Part shown: in pieces, positions 22,961 to 34,269 of the stretch
How positions within the stretch are numbered: the first letter of the stretch is position 1
How the letters are laid out: each line of letters opens with the position of its first letter
Assembly (NCBI GenBank): GCA_944548615.1
Contig: OX155980.1
Coordinates: 55,487,903-55,551,902, forward strand
Length of the DNA: 64,000 bases
Reading direction: 5' to 3'
Source: Micropterix aruncella
Lineage: Eukaryota; Arthropoda; Insecta; Lepidoptera; Micropterigidae
Notes under the pieces: generated by a model
Database searches by the model: none
Seen by the model: the letters and a program-made list of their open reading frames with translations, nothing else
Told to the model about the DNA's origin: nothing
Translations under genes and position numbers: made by a program

Positions 22961-23099
22961 GACGTAGACCGGCGGCGGCAACTAGCCAGTGTCCACTCAC
23001 GTTGCCGCGCAAGCGGCCTACGGACCGGGCGGCAATTGCAAGACACGACCAGCGCGGACGGCGCGAAGCGCGTCCGCGCGGCGCGGGTAGCAGAACGAC

Positions 23100-23112
23100 A
23101 CTGATTTGATGC
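23100..23112. repeat. Target-site duplication of the Jockey element, right copy
   Basis: ACTGATTTGATGC, identical to 17652-17664; adjoins the 5' end of the element. Confidence 0.92.
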
Positions 23113-23391
23113 CCGATTTTGCTCACACCTAAGGACGTTTTCCCGCCTGGATCCGTATTTGCGTGCCTTGCAGGTGTTCATCAGGTCCAGTATGGGGGGC
23201 CAATCCCTGCGCTCGACGCTCTGTTGGCGCTGGGGAGGGGGTAGCTTTCGTTTTACGCCGCTATTCGTACACGTCATCATGGGTTGACAATTTCTGGTTT
23301 CTTCATACGATTTCGCACATGATCCTAGGGGCAAATCGTATTTTCGGGTTGTCGACCCCACGCTTCCCCATCCCTTTGTTTCGCCAGCCAA
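23113..23391 (-). pseudogene. 5' part of the host-element frame cut by the Jockey insertion
   Basis: A frame from MAGETKGWGSVGSTTRKYDL to EQNRASNQ at the Jockey target site; it continues in frame at 17651-17473 once the Jockey is removed. It is basic and Pro/Gln-rich near PPPQRQQSVERRDW. No family recognised. Confidence 0.4.
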
Positions 23392-25113
23392 TCAAATGCG
23401 CCGTAGATGACGCCATATAATCGGCGGCGGTGTTTACACTAGAATACGACCTGTTGCTCTCTCGCTCTTGCCGTATGGCGCTGTCTCGTTCACTCTTTTG
23501 AAAAACTCGCGTTTTCTCAGCTCGGTTATGGAAAACTCATTTTCCGTGATTGTGGAAAAATCGGTTCAGATACCGACTTGCTTCCTACCAAGTTTCTTCG
23601 CGCTATCACTTCTTTTCGCCTCATGGCATTAATTTTTGTGACAGCCTAAAAAAATGCCATGATTTTGAGCAAATTGCCATCTGGCCGAGCTCCCCGCCAT
23701 CGCCGTACTAGTGAAAGGGCCTTTATTAATGTGTTAAAGCAGGGTGGTGGTACCTTGATCCGTAGCCGCTACAATTTAAGGGTGCTTTGCCTATTCTATA
23801 TGTCATCTGGACATGGGTACTAGGTCTTTTGATGCCGGCACGCCTTTTTCGGTTAACCCGACTTAGCCGTCCGTAGCATCCTAGTGTTTTATGTGTGGCA
23901 GCCCGCCGCAACAAGGTCAATACCAATCAAATATTGTACTAATAACAGAATCTAATCAAATTACCAGGGAAAATTTCAATAATGATTTCACTGAAGAACC
24001 CAAGTGACATTGAAACGGTAAATAAAAATATCGTCATAACCGAATCCTGATCCTGAGCATATGCTTGACGCTGGCGAAACACTAAAATGACTAATCAATA
24101 TATCCCAAAGTTTTAACTTAAATATATATAATAAATATGTACGCAACTTATTTTGTGAGTAGACATTATGTCTTGATAATGCATATTTAACATGTGACAT
24201 TAAAAACAGAAATCAACCAGTGACATTAAAAAAGAATAATTCACCAATTTTACTGGATTAAAAAAATATCAATTTTACAGGTTATATTTTAAATCTCTAA
24301 AATTATAAGCATTTCCGTACTACAAGCGTTATTATCATATATTTTAGAAGTTTGTATCTATGTGCACAAAATGTGCGCAAATGTAACCATAATTAACAAA
24401 ACAATAGGCAAAAGATGCTTTTAGAAATACTAACGTTAGTCTATTTAAGCATAGTATAATATAAGAGGAGAACGTTGTGTTCGATAAATTACTGGATATT
24501 TTTTATAAAATCAAATACCTAGAAAACGATAGCAAGATATTTTAATTGATAAATGTTTTGTTCAGTACATGATTTTTACAAGACGCCCAGTGAGAAGGCA
24601 TGTACTTAAAAACACATTTTTAATAAATATACAGTCGAAGTAATAAAACGAACAGTTCAAGCACCAATTTCGAATAGAGAAGATAGTAGAACACTAGCGA
24701 TCTCACGACCATTCGTGAAATCGAACAGATTCCATCTCCCTTGGCCGCAGCTGTTCCAGCTGCCGTACATCACTCCTCCCTCACAACATCGTGTTTATAT
24801 CTCTTCTATGGCTCGGATTATCGATCTAGGCGTTCGATTAACTAGCTTCATTTTCGTTCCGGTAATTTGTTTTTTATAAGTACCTAATGATACTAATGCT
24901 AACATTATTTACTAGCCAAAACATTATAAAAGAATTATGTTGACCTAAATAAAATCGCTATTAAAATGTCGGTTTTTGTACCTCCGATCGGCCTCTATTG
25001 GTGGAGTGATGTCCTCCATAGAACATAGAGCGACCAAAAACAAAAATGAAACGTTGATTCGGAGAGATTTCTATTTATTGTTTTTTTTTTTTATGAAGAT
25101 TAACGGGCATGGA

Positions 25114-25929
25114 CCCGACCATGACATACCCAATGATAATATAATATTGGACATACCTATGGACCGGACCATTATTATATTACTTTGGACCCTACCGATC
25201 AGGCAACTGACCCAAGGAAGTGTGAAGAGAACTGCGCGACGAGTGCCGTGCCAAGCAAGTGCGTCGCTCACCTCACACATCTTCGGGCCGGTCGCCGCTG
25301 CGCCCTCTAGCGGAAGAAAAAATGATCCCATTCGATTCAATTTTATTTAACTTGACGCTTCACTCCCATAGAGTTATACGGTCAATGTTCACTCCACGCT
25401 TTTGACAGTTTACACCAAATTAATTGTCTTCTATATGTAGGTACATGAGTTCCGAAAACAGTAGAATAGTCACTGAGTTGAAAATATTTAAACTGTGCTT
25501 CGGCGCGGCAGGATTTCGAGCGGTGTTTGCAGTTTCGTGGGTTTTGTCTATTCATTTCATAATTCACGACGTTAGGTTGTACTTTCGATGTCGCAAAGCG
25601 GCCCAGTTGTGTTGTTCGTTCGCTGGAAGGTTATTAACTAGTGGAAATGGCTGAAATCAAACATTTGTTGTATATTTAACTCGCGCGGCGAACAAAACCC
25701 CATGAAAAAAGTGCTGATACTAACGCCGGAGAGTTTTACGTCTTCGCTTGGGATTTCAATCGCCGAACCGAAAACTTTTCAAGCCGAAGAAGTTATTTCC
25801 GGCGGCATAATCAAGAAATCTAGAGGTGCCGATGGAAAATTGGTGATTTTCACCCGCATAGAGGCAAACACCTTACTATGTCGTAAGCATCCTATTTTAT
25901 TAATCCTTATTTTATGTCCCTGCTGTCCG
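25114..25929. other. No recognised gene; one small hypothetical frame
   Basis: After unit B ends there is mixed-composition DNA. A plus-strand frame at 25702-25941 begins MKKVLILTPESFTSSLG and contains a charged segment, but no family was recognised and it runs into the next repeat. Confidence 0.4.
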
Positions 25930-26545
25930 AAGAACAACTAGAGCTGTCTACTACAACGGATGAACCCGTCACCTCAGAAGGTTTTAACGATATTAGATCG
26001 TTCTGTCTCCCGTGAGTTGAGCGCAGAAGACTTGGGACGAAAACAGTCCACTGTCTAGTTATGCGACACGCCCGTAAGAAGCCAACGCCTTACCGCGTGA
26101 TAGCCAGGTTAATCAACAGCGGGTCGACTCTTGCGCCCTTACTACCAGTTGCGACCAGATTACTCCGGTCTCCCGACTGGTTACAGGTTCAAGGTCGCTT
26201 GCGCGGTCCTCTCCCTTACAGTGACACGGTGTCTACCGAATCTATCGCGGACCACAGTATTCTTTGCCAGGCTATTCACCCGGTACCGGGTAGCCTAATG
26301 GTCGTTTCAAGAGCAGTTGCTGTAAGGTGATAAACTACCCCCGTTCTATAGGAGACAGTTTCTGTTTCCAGACTCCCACGGTTGTCGGTCAGAATGCGCA
26401 CAATCGATTGGCTGACCCCGCACGATGCGCAAACCGTCCAGGAGCACCCGAAGGTTGACTCCTAGGGGAAACTGGTCCGTAGCACTGCGTGTAGGCTACC
26501 GGATGGGTGTTGACCCGTGAATTGTCCGACTCTGAACACATGGGT
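25930..26545 (+). repeat. Dispersed non-coding repeat, copy 2 of 5
   Basis: Begins near ACCCGTCACCTCAGAAGG and matches the reverse of 4025-4695 nearly end to end, including the CGCTTGCGCGGTCCTCTCCC block and the end near GGATGGGTGTTGACCC. The frame at 26061-26330 resembles the frame at 4518-4237 (LAPLLPVATRLLRSP in both), which may reflect sequence similarity only. Confidence 0.75.
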
Positions 26546-26694
26546 GGTAGGTGTAATTGAACACACATGAAGAACAGGTTGGTGTAATTGAAATCGACGT
26601 GTGTATTGCTAAAGCTGTCACATGCGTTGACATTTAGGCTACCCGCGCACTAAGCATCCGAGAGAACCTGGGTGCGGCAGCCAAAAGAATGTGC

Positions 26695-27465
26695 ACTCTC
26701 ACTGTGCATTTACACCAAGCGAGCGAATGCTCATTCTGCCAAAATCAGGTGATTTTAACCAGAGTGGGGGAAGCTTAAGAGCATTCTAACCGCCAATCGG
26801 CGGTAACGACATAGAATGCTCTATACAAACAAAGAATTGCTCATTCGTTTAGTGTAAATGACGCTAGAACGCGCGAACAGAAGCATTCGTTCTTGTTCAG
26901 ATGCGCTCGCTCGGCTAGGCCGTCTCTTCAAAGAGCATTCTGCGTGCCAAAATCATTTGCGTTCATGTTTTCAAAATGGATTGGACGAACGATGCGTGTC
27001 TTCAATTGATAGAATTATATCGAGAACAAAGTTGCCTTTGTTCTACTGTACATGTTGCACTCTTGGTCTGCTATCCACTAGAGCTGTCATCCGCCAACGG
27101 CGCTCTTTTCGTTTCTTTTTCTTCTTATTTAACTGGTACATTACGATGAAAGAAGCACTTGCTATTATACAATTGTCATGTCAGACATCGTCAGTGCAAT
27201 TACGTGCGGTCTCGGCGAAGTTGATAACTTTCTGAGCATTTATTCACTACATTCTAGTGCCGAAAAACAGCTAAAATGCAAAATCGTTCTACCGTTCTTG
27301 CTATAATAGGTTCTGTATTATGGCTCTTTTAGTGTAAATGATCTTTTTCCTCGATGAACAAGAATGGCTAACAATCATTTACACTGGAAGAGCAAGAGCG
27401 AGAGCAGAATGATTTTGCTCTAGCTCTACGTTCGTAGTAAATGTACACAGCAGACAACTAACTGC
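26695..27465 (+). mobile_element. DNA transposon relic with MADF-like N-terminal exon and subterminal repeats
   Basis: The ends are loosely inverted (CACTGTGCATTTACACC at 26697 against TGCTGTGTACATTTACTACG read inward from about 27455). The motif AGTGTAAATGA or its inverse recurs near 26704, 26853, 27332 and 27378, and AGAGCATTCT near 26780, 26814 (inverted) and 26935. Such subterminal motif arrays are typical of cut-and-paste transposons. Inside is a short frame that looks like the start of a MADF domain. The superfamily is not resolved; MADF/Myb-like proteins are known partners in PIF/Harbinger elements. Confidence 0.5.
26976..27149 (+). pseudogene. MADF-domain N-terminus (57 codons)
   Basis: Starts MDWTNDACLQLIELYREQSC, which fits the start of MADF DNA-binding domains (a Trp-Thr pair, then 'LIELYR' and a Cys/Trp region). 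After about 30 residues the similarity fades, so this is a truncated domain or a first exon whose continuation is lost. Confidence 0.45.
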
Positions 27466-27989
27466 GCACAGCCAGAGGACGACAAGATGAATTTGTGTGG
27501 TTGCCCTCAGTCTCCACGCATTTGTCGAAGCAGTCAGACCTATTTTGTATAGGTGGCCATCTCGTTCAACTCAACGGTCACGACTGGCTGCGTGGGCTGG
27601 CTGTTTAAACTGAATACTCAATATTTCGGCTGCCCCAGCCTGGATGTAGCAGCTCTTAATCGACATCTAGTAGATGCTATAGTATCGAATAGCGATGGGT
27701 CTTCTGGTTGCCCTCGGGTTCTATGAGTATATCCGAGAGTACGAAAACCTACCTGGTGAAGTAGCATAATATTGTATTTCTCCTTCAAACCCTGCAAAAG
27801 ACATAAGTACCCAAGGAATTCAAACAATATCGCTTACTCCGAATGTATTAGCATATAGTTAGGGTTTAAGCTACTCCCACCAATTACGCCCCACACTTGC
27901 AATCCGCCGTTGAAGATAGAGGGATAGTGGAGGGGTATCAATTGCGAACCCACCACTCCAGGGATTTATAACGACTGTTGCCATACTTT

Positions 27990-28480
27990 CTCCCTTGAAA
28001 TGAACGCAAAGACTTAGACAAACACTATCCACAGTCAAACTATGTCAGCAGCCTGTATGAGTGCAACGCCTTACTGCGAGGCACTGGCAAGTGCCACCCA
28101 GTGGGCCTCCTTGCTCTTTTACTGCCAGATTTGGACGGATATCTCAATGCAGTCACAGATTTGAGGTCGCTTGTGCGTTCTCTACCTGACGTTGGCGGTA
28201 ATTCATAGATTGAATCTATCGCGGATCCGTGGCACCCTTTGCCCGTCCAGCTCACTCGGGATCGGGTGGCCAAAGAAACTTACTTCTCCAGACTCCCCCA
28301 GTTATTCGCTGGATTGCGCAAGCAAGCATTACCGCCTGAGGTGGTTCCCCGGATCGGCACTTCCGATCCCAACTGGCTACGACTGCAGGTTACAACCGCA
28401 GGCAGATTTCACAGCGGCCCTTCAGAAACAGAAACATGCCATCAGGCCGAAGCTGCACGGAACCAATAGGAACATAAGAT
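27990..28480 (+). repeat. Dispersed non-coding repeat, copy 3 of 5
   Basis: Shares with 54150-54720 the blocks GCGAGGCACTGG, AGTGCC, CACAGATTTGA and CGTCCAGCTCAC, and with the longer copies the CCACCTCAGG-like start. More diverged than copies 1 and 2; shorter, with a different right half. Confidence 0.6.
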
Positions 28481-29258
28481 AGATAGATAGAGGAATAGCC
28501 AAAAATAAAGTGCTACAGAGACACGCGGCTGCTAAAGACAGCCATCGGCCCATACCTCTTTGCTTTATTTTTTTTATAAATCAACCGGTGGAAATTATTT
28601 TTCATAAAATGTCCATTTGGGGCAATATTTGTGTGCTATATGTTATAGCCGAACATAAGGAAGTCATGAACTTAACTTGTGGGATCAAAGCATTCCTTAG
28701 AAAACTTAATGCATATAATACAGAAGAAAATATCCAATTAGAATAGTCAATTTTTAGTATTTTGGTATTTCCTAAGACCTTTCTGAATTAATTTTATTGA
28801 TAAAAGCCTAATAACTCGCAACTCGTTTATGCAACTGTGCTAGCATATATACAAAATATTTTGGAACAAACATATGTAGTTTGAAGGTGATATTGTTATA
28901 AGTTGATCTGTACAGTGTTCTGAGCGCAAATACCATCCAGGCATTCGCCAGACTTAAGGCGATCCTGTGTTAAACCTGTGTCTTTGTTGGGTCACTGGTC
29001 AGGTTAACATAATTTACAAATAACGGAGATAGATTTTTCTATTTTGAAGTTTTGATGTCCTGTTTTGAGGTGCACTCTTAATGTTTATTTTATTTATGAA
29101 AAACAATGTTTTGTTTTAAATATGTAAGAGTTTGGATTTTACAGAAGTTGTACAGGCTGATCCAAAGAGTTTTTTCTAATTGGTTGCATGGTATAAAATT
29201 TGGTAGGAGGGGTAGAATAGGTCTTAAACGATAGCTCGGCTCAGGGAATTTCAGTCAC

Positions 29259-29430
29259 CATGCAGCGCTACTCCAAAGACAACCGCGCATTTTGTGTGCT
29301 TGAATATTAGGGCAACAACAATTCCGCCACTATCGTGCGCCTTAGACTTTGACAATATTTTGAATTGCACGATCTCCAGCAACGTCCAAGCCTTGCGATG
29401 ATTAGGTAATGGCTTTGCAAACTGTCATCC
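29259..29430 (+). pseudogene. Helix-turn-helix remnant of a mariner-like transposase
   Basis: With stops, the plus strand reads MQRYSKDNRAFCVLEY, then NNNSATIVRLRL, then ELHDLQQRPSLAMIR. This is the layout of the N-terminal helix-turn-helix common in insect Tc1/mariner-like proteins. Only about 55 codons remain, with at least three stops, and no catalytic part follows. Confidence 0.5.
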
Positions 29431-29461
29431 TAATACTACATAGCCTAATTTTTTTTTTCAG

Positions 29462-29518
29462 AAATCAATAAAAAACAAAGCAATGTCAAATACAAAAGAA
29501 TAAGTAAAATAAAAGAAG
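29462..29518 (+). CDS. CEP350-like gene, small upstream exon
   Basis: Preceded by a long T run and CAG (acceptor) and followed by GTAAGT (donor). Of the three frames, only the one matching the phase of the next exon is open: two bases complete a split codon, then it reads INKKQSNVKYKRISKIKE, and the last G joins CT of the next exon to make Ala. The strong splice sites and clean phase support a real exon. The true 5' end of the gene lies further upstream and was not found. Confidence 0.55.
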
Positions 29519-29660
29519 GTAAGTGTCGACAACTTAATGAAGTTTTAATATTGACTTTTTACATTTGACGAGAGTGAGTGAGAGTATCCATCATCTCAGT
29601 CTCTCTCTGAATATTTTTACATTTTCTTTGGTAACATCTGATTTTTTGTTGACTTTTTAG

Positions 29661-31117
29661 CTCCTGAGCCGCAAGTGGACAAAAAAATATCAGAAAGTCA
29701 AATCATACTAAAGCCACAGACATCCAAACCTGCAAAACAACATATAAAACCGAAAAAAAGAGAACCATTTGGAAATATAAAAAAGACTTTAAGTTCAAAA
29801 GTTACAGAGAAAATCCAATTGTCTTCTGCAAATAATGTAGTTCCAGTCAAATCACTTACAAAAGTCAAATCAACATTGAAAAATGGAAAGAGTCAGTCTA
29901 AGGCAGCTGGAAGAGTATTAAAGAATAGCTCAAGCAAGACTAATGTAAACTCGAGTGAAATTACACAACCACCAGCTGTGTCCACTAGTCAAGAAGCTGC
30001 CAATGCATATTTAATAGCCAAAGAGTCCTATTTAGAAGCAAATGTGCAAGTTAAATCAGACGATTTACCATTATCGACTAATAGAATTCAAGAAAGTGTT
30101 AACGAAAATACTTATAATAGTGATGACATAAAGCTAATACTGAAGGATGTTGGCACAGAAACTTCTTTTCATTATTGTATCAAACATAAATTGGCAGTTT
30201 TAACTATTGAGTCTGCATACATTTCTTACAAAAGAAGACAATGTTTCGTTTTCAACAAAAATTATAAAAGCAATGACGAAGTAAAATATGAAACCCCTTT
30301 AATTGCCAGCAATGATGTTGTAAATATTGTTACTGTGAGTTGTACAGACGAGTCAGTTAAAGATAATATTGAGGATCAAAGTAATGCTGCAAATTATCAT
30401 AATGCAACGGATCTGTTGATTGACATAATACCAAAATTTTCATTAAGCTACCCTTTTACTATATTTTCAGTATTGAAAAATGAATTAAACTCTTTTAACA
30501 CCACTATTGCTAAGCCCTTTTCGATATTGCATAATGTGGATAAGTCGACACAAATTAAAGAAGCCAAAATGAAGGAGTTTCAGCCCCTTCAAATAAGCCA
30601 GCCTCATAATATAATATCATCAGTCAGAAGCAAAATTATGCACGACGATTGCCTATTGCCAACCTCTTTTAGACTATTAGAGACAAAAATATTATCTGAC
30701 CAAACTACATCTGAAAAAGGAAGCGCAGAATCACTTTTAAGTTTCAATTCACAAATAAACAATATATTAGAATCAAAATATGTAAAAAAAAAGTTAAGAA
30801 AGCCTTCGGATACTGTGCAAAAACTCATGAAAACTGACAACAGCACTTCAAGTGATTTTCTTTCTGGGGAATTTTATAAGGAACTAGACTTTCTTGATTC
30901 GTTCATTGAACTATTGGAAAAAGTTGAAAACACATCAACCAACACTTTCCATAACAAAGACATGGTCAGGCACACTGGCTCTTATTTGGTCTGTCCTGAT
31001 GTCAAGTTAAAACAGTCAAAATGTTTGAAAAGTGAGCTACAAATGAATTTGCACAGTTATGATGGAACCGATCTAATTAATAACAAGCCTATTTCGAAAG
31101 ACGAATCTCTCAAATTG
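29661..31117 (+). CDS. CEP350-like gene, large exon (low-complexity region)
   Basis: Open from the acceptor TTTTTAG to the donor GTAAGT (phase 0 at the end, ...ESLKL). It encodes about 485 residues rich in Lys, Ser, Asn and Asp, with a very basic first 100 residues (KPKKREPFGNIKKTLSSK), as expected for a disordered, microtubule- or centrosome-binding region. No folded domain was recognised. Assignment to the CEP350 family rests on the two following exons. Confidence 0.65.
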
Positions 31118-31189
31118 GTAAGTTTTCTACAATTTTTGTATTAAATAAAATTTGTAGAATTTTCTAAACTGTTCTTTACTCATTTTCAG

Positions 31190-32785
31190 CTGAACATACT
31201 AATTCAGGATGAGAATAGAAGAGCGAAGAATTTATTGCTAATAATCAAAATGAGGGAAGATGCCTTGAGGGATTTCACCAAGTCTCAAATTCTCTGGTTG
31301 GAGAGTCAAAAAAAGGATGCTTACAACGATAGCACTGATTTGAAAAAGAAGCAAAGAGGAGCCCTAATGAAGTTGGAACAGGAATTTAACGAGATTCACA
31401 GAATGAAAAAAGTGTTGATCTCAAAGTATGAACAGCGCAAATTGGAATTAAAACAAACAAAACGAAATTTAGAAGCGATGATAGTAAATGATTTGAATGA
31501 AGCTCCGACAGAAGACGATATAAGATCGCTTAGAAATTCAATCTCAAAGCCACGACTGCCAAGAAGAATATCACCATTAAAATGCTTCGATCTTTCATTG
31601 GATAATACGTCGAGCGACATCAATATAGATGTAAAGTTTATGAATGAAAGTGCTGATAATTCAGAAACTTCAACAAATGATAACACTGGAAATATTGAAA
31701 TTGATAGCACAGTACCTCAGTTGGCAGTGAAAAAGAGAGAAAAAATGGAAAAAGGGATACAGACTGTTTCGAATTTTATTGAAATGAAATCTGATGTGGA
31801 TATCGCCAATCGAGACAATGGCATCATAGGCTTAGAGTTAAATAAACTCTTTCAGAATTTAAGCGGAAATACATGTGAAATATTTAATAATGAAAAGCTG
31901 TATGAATTGAATTTTGAAGTGCTTCGTGATATTCTGCAACCGTTGGTGACTCTGAAAGCAGTTGAGCCAAAAACATCTATAGACAATGTCAGTGCTGCAA
32001 CTCCTGTCGTAAAGCTTCATATTGAGAATGATATCAAACCCATTGATGAACAGGGGAATAGTGATAGTTCAGCATCGTCCACTAACTCGACAGCAAGGAG
32101 TCTCGTCGATGAACTAGATATTTACTATCTAAAACAGTCCGAAACCAGCAAGGAAGAATTGCGCACTGATATAAGTGAGGATCATTCGTACAGTTTACGT
32201 TTTTCTATTAGTCAGCCTGATGGCAACGTTAACACAGGTAATACAGAAGTAAATGATACGTTACCAGCTTTCAATGATGAAACTCAGATAATTGTATTCG
32301 AAGATATTTCCATTAAAGAACATTCGATGCATGATTCTTTGTCAACTACTGAAAGTATAGAGGAATTAATCGGTCTCAAATCAAAGGAAATTTCCATATC
32401 TTCTGGAACAGAGGAAGAGATAATCGTCGAAGAAGTGGATACAATCGAACTGGAACAAAAAGACAAAGAGTCTGAAAAAGAGGGTGATAGTAAAGTGGTG
32501 ACTTATAGTGAGAACACTTTTGAAGAAATAACATCTGAAAATTTATCTGACACTAGTAAAGAACGAGCGGAGGAGTCGCTAATCCCCACTGTGAAGACAG
32601 ATGAAATGCAGAATGATTTGTGGGTGTGTACGAGCAATGTGACATCGCCCAGTCCAGAACAAACCCCCCAAGGCTCGCCGACTGGCGAATATTCACCTGC
32701 AGCAGCTGCAGCGATGCGCGTCGCATTGCCTCCTTTATCTGAAGCGGAAGAACTAAGACGAAAACAATTAGCCATTGAAATGGAG
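31190..32785 (+). CDS. CEP350-like gene, coiled-coil exon
   Basis: Starts after TTTTCAG in phase 0 (LNILIQDENRRAKN) and ends at AIEME before GTATGT. The first 90 residues form a strong heptad-rich helix, including KMREDALRDFTKSQILWLE and KKKQRGALMKLEQEFNEI. This is the pattern I associate with the conserved coiled coil of CEP350 (centrosome-associated protein 350), which recruits partners to centrioles and anchors microtubules. The remaining about 430 residues are acidic and Ser/Thr/Glu-rich, ending in LPPLSEAEELRRKQLAIEME. A CAP-Gly domain, present in the vertebrate protein, was not seen here. Confidence 0.7.
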
Positions 32786-33079
32786 GTATGTACTTGATGA
32801 CTGTATTTTTAATGATATCGATCTGTCATCATATTTTTACTTACAAAACACAAATATTCGGCCACTAGTCACCTCTCAAATAGAGTAATCCACCGACAAG
32901 TGCGTTGGTTAGATCTAGAGGAGAACTGCAGTTGGCCACAACATGGGAGAGGAGCAAAGATTACACTTGCTTTTTTATCTATATAATATTTAAAGTTTTT
33001 TAAACATATTAACATCAAGGTACGAAGTAGTAAAGCAAGCATATACACATGTGTTTTCAATATCCATAGTATTTTTAAG

Positions 33080-33840
33080 TTATATTTTTAATACATGATA
33101 GCATTCTATGCAGAGGACGTTGACTATGACGTTCTCCCATCTTTCTGGCAAGAGACAGATTCCCCGGCGGAGGAAGTCTTTGTCCTTGGAGACTATCCAC
33201 AAATACAGCCATTTTTCAATATCCTCGAAAGACTGGAAGCGCTGCTCAGAAGGCCATGGGCCATTGACCGGAACAAATAGTAGTCGGATGGCGCGATATC
33301 TGGGGAGTACGGCGGATGAGGTAGGATGTCCCAGCAAAGCGTTTCCAGGAAGTTTTTGGAGCATGGTCATACTGAAAAATTACCTGTGCCTATTAGCGTA
33401 TTCCGGCCGTTTTATCTTCACAGCATCGCTCAAATTCTTGAGCTGAGCTCGATAGCGATCGCCCGTTATGGTTTCTCCCTGTTTCAGCAGCTCGTAATAG
33501 ATGACACCCTTTTGGTCCCACCGAATGCAAAGCATTATCTTGGATCCGTGGATGTCTCTCTTCGGCGTGGCTGTTGAGGTTGATGGAAGTGATTCACCGG
33601 GGTACGAGCGATATTTTTTGCATTTGGGGTTCTCGTAAAAGATGCATTTTTCGTCGCCGGTGATTATTCGGTGGAGAAAACCTTTTTTTTTTTGACGGCG
33701 AAGGAGCATTTCACAAGTCATGAAACGTCTTTCGATTTCTCTTGCCTTCAACTTGTGAGGAACCCAATGCCCTTTTGAATGTCTCCCATAGATTTTAAAC
33801 GTCTCGAAACGGTTGAGAGATGAATATTATGATGACATTA
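33080..33840 (-). mobile_element. Truncated mariner copy in the CEP350-like intron
   Basis: Closely related to the fuller mariner at 36290-37579. The minus strand keeps IITGDEKCIFYENPKCKK (first catalytic Asp), WDQKGVIYYELLKQGETIT and a C-terminal part. A 27-base internal stretch is missing near 33355, and the N-terminal third and right terminus are lost beyond about 33840. Frames are broken. This copy keeps Asp at the first catalytic position where the other copy has Asn. Confidence 0.8.
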
Positions 33841-33864
33841 TGAACGCCAAATCAATGTATGCTG

Positions 33865-34195
33865 GCTCGACCTAGAGAATGCCTTTGGGTCAGTCCGACA
33901 CAGTCTCCTCCACTTTGTATTCCGCTGGTATAACTTCCCACCTTCCCACCTGTGCCACATTGTAGCCTCCTACTACAACTGTCTGACGTTCCATGCCAAA
34001 ACGCAAGAATGAACTACCCGCTGTATACCATATTCAATTGGATTATTTCAAGGCTGTTGCCTCTCTCCGACAATATTTAATATCGTTTTCAATACATTGC
34101 TGGAAAGCCCGACCAAGTTTGACAACAAGTGGGGTTACCGTTTCAAAATAGACGGCCAGTACACCTCCATGTGATGTTTGTAGCACCCGACTTTG
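33865..34195 (+). pseudogene. Reverse-transcriptase fragment
   Basis: The plus strand reads CWLDLENAFGSVRHSLLHFV and then, past a stop, SIGLFQGCCLSPTIFNIVF and a GYRFKIDGQYTS segment. These are RT motif A and the GxxQGxxLSP motif from a LINE group that also lacks a close relative elsewhere in this window. No YADD box was found, and the fragment has several frame breaks. It abuts the truncated mariner copy. Confidence 0.6.
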
Positions 34196-34269
34196 CAACC
34201 GCCATTGTCCAGGGTATGCTGTCGTCATCCGTTCTTGTTCTGCAGGACTGCTGGCAGGCAGCAGACTGC

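Larger units (their letters stand above)
17665..23099 (-). mobile_element. Full-length Jockey-type non-LTR retrotransposon (5435 bp)
   Basis: Flanked by a perfect 13-bp direct repeat (17652-17664, 23100-23112), which fixes both ends. On the minus strand the order is a 5' UTR of about 920 bases with internal tandem repeats, ORF1 (gag-like with CCHC knuckles), ORF2 (endonuclease plus reverse transcriptase, no RNase H), a 3' UTR with GC-rich GGGCC hairpins, and a 3' tail of TTTGA repeats (17665-17684). Both reading frames are open without stops or frameshifts. That is unusual in this window and suggests a young and possibly active copy. High GC compared with the AT-rich surroundings also marks it as an insertion. 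Confidence 0.93.
16323..23919 (-). mobile_element. Unclassified inserted element, itself split by a Jockey retrotransposon
   Basis: Defined by absence from unit A. After removing the Jockey element and one copy of its target duplication, about 2.15 kb remain (16323-17664 and 23113-23919). On the minus strand this holds a frame from about 23391 through the Jockey site to a stop at 17473, further Pro/Ser/Arg-rich frames (17543-17307, 17326-16790), and an AATAAA at about 16560. No terminal inverted repeats and no clear target duplication were seen. A retroelement 3' part or a non-autonomous element are the main options; no pol domain is recognisable. Confidence 0.55.
15254..25113. repeat. Unit B of the tandem duplication, interrupted by a 7.6 kb insertion
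   Basis: Matches unit A block by block (see that entry). Similarity runs to about 16322 (TTTCCTGTATGA) and resumes at about 23923 (TACCAATCAAATATTGTACT); unit A has the two sides joined at 7675-7690. Everything between is inserted DNA. Unit B also lacks roughly 0.9 kb of unit A near 15540-15565, and lacks a short piece near 24730. Confidence 0.85.

Noticed and set aside
17286..23420. Numerous plus-strand open frames across the Jockey element and its host element
   Set aside because: They are antisense shadows of GC-rich minus-strand genes, with no domains and biased composition.
26061..26330. Independent 89-codon gene
   Set aside because: It lies within dispersed-repeat copy 2 and has no start context or domain.
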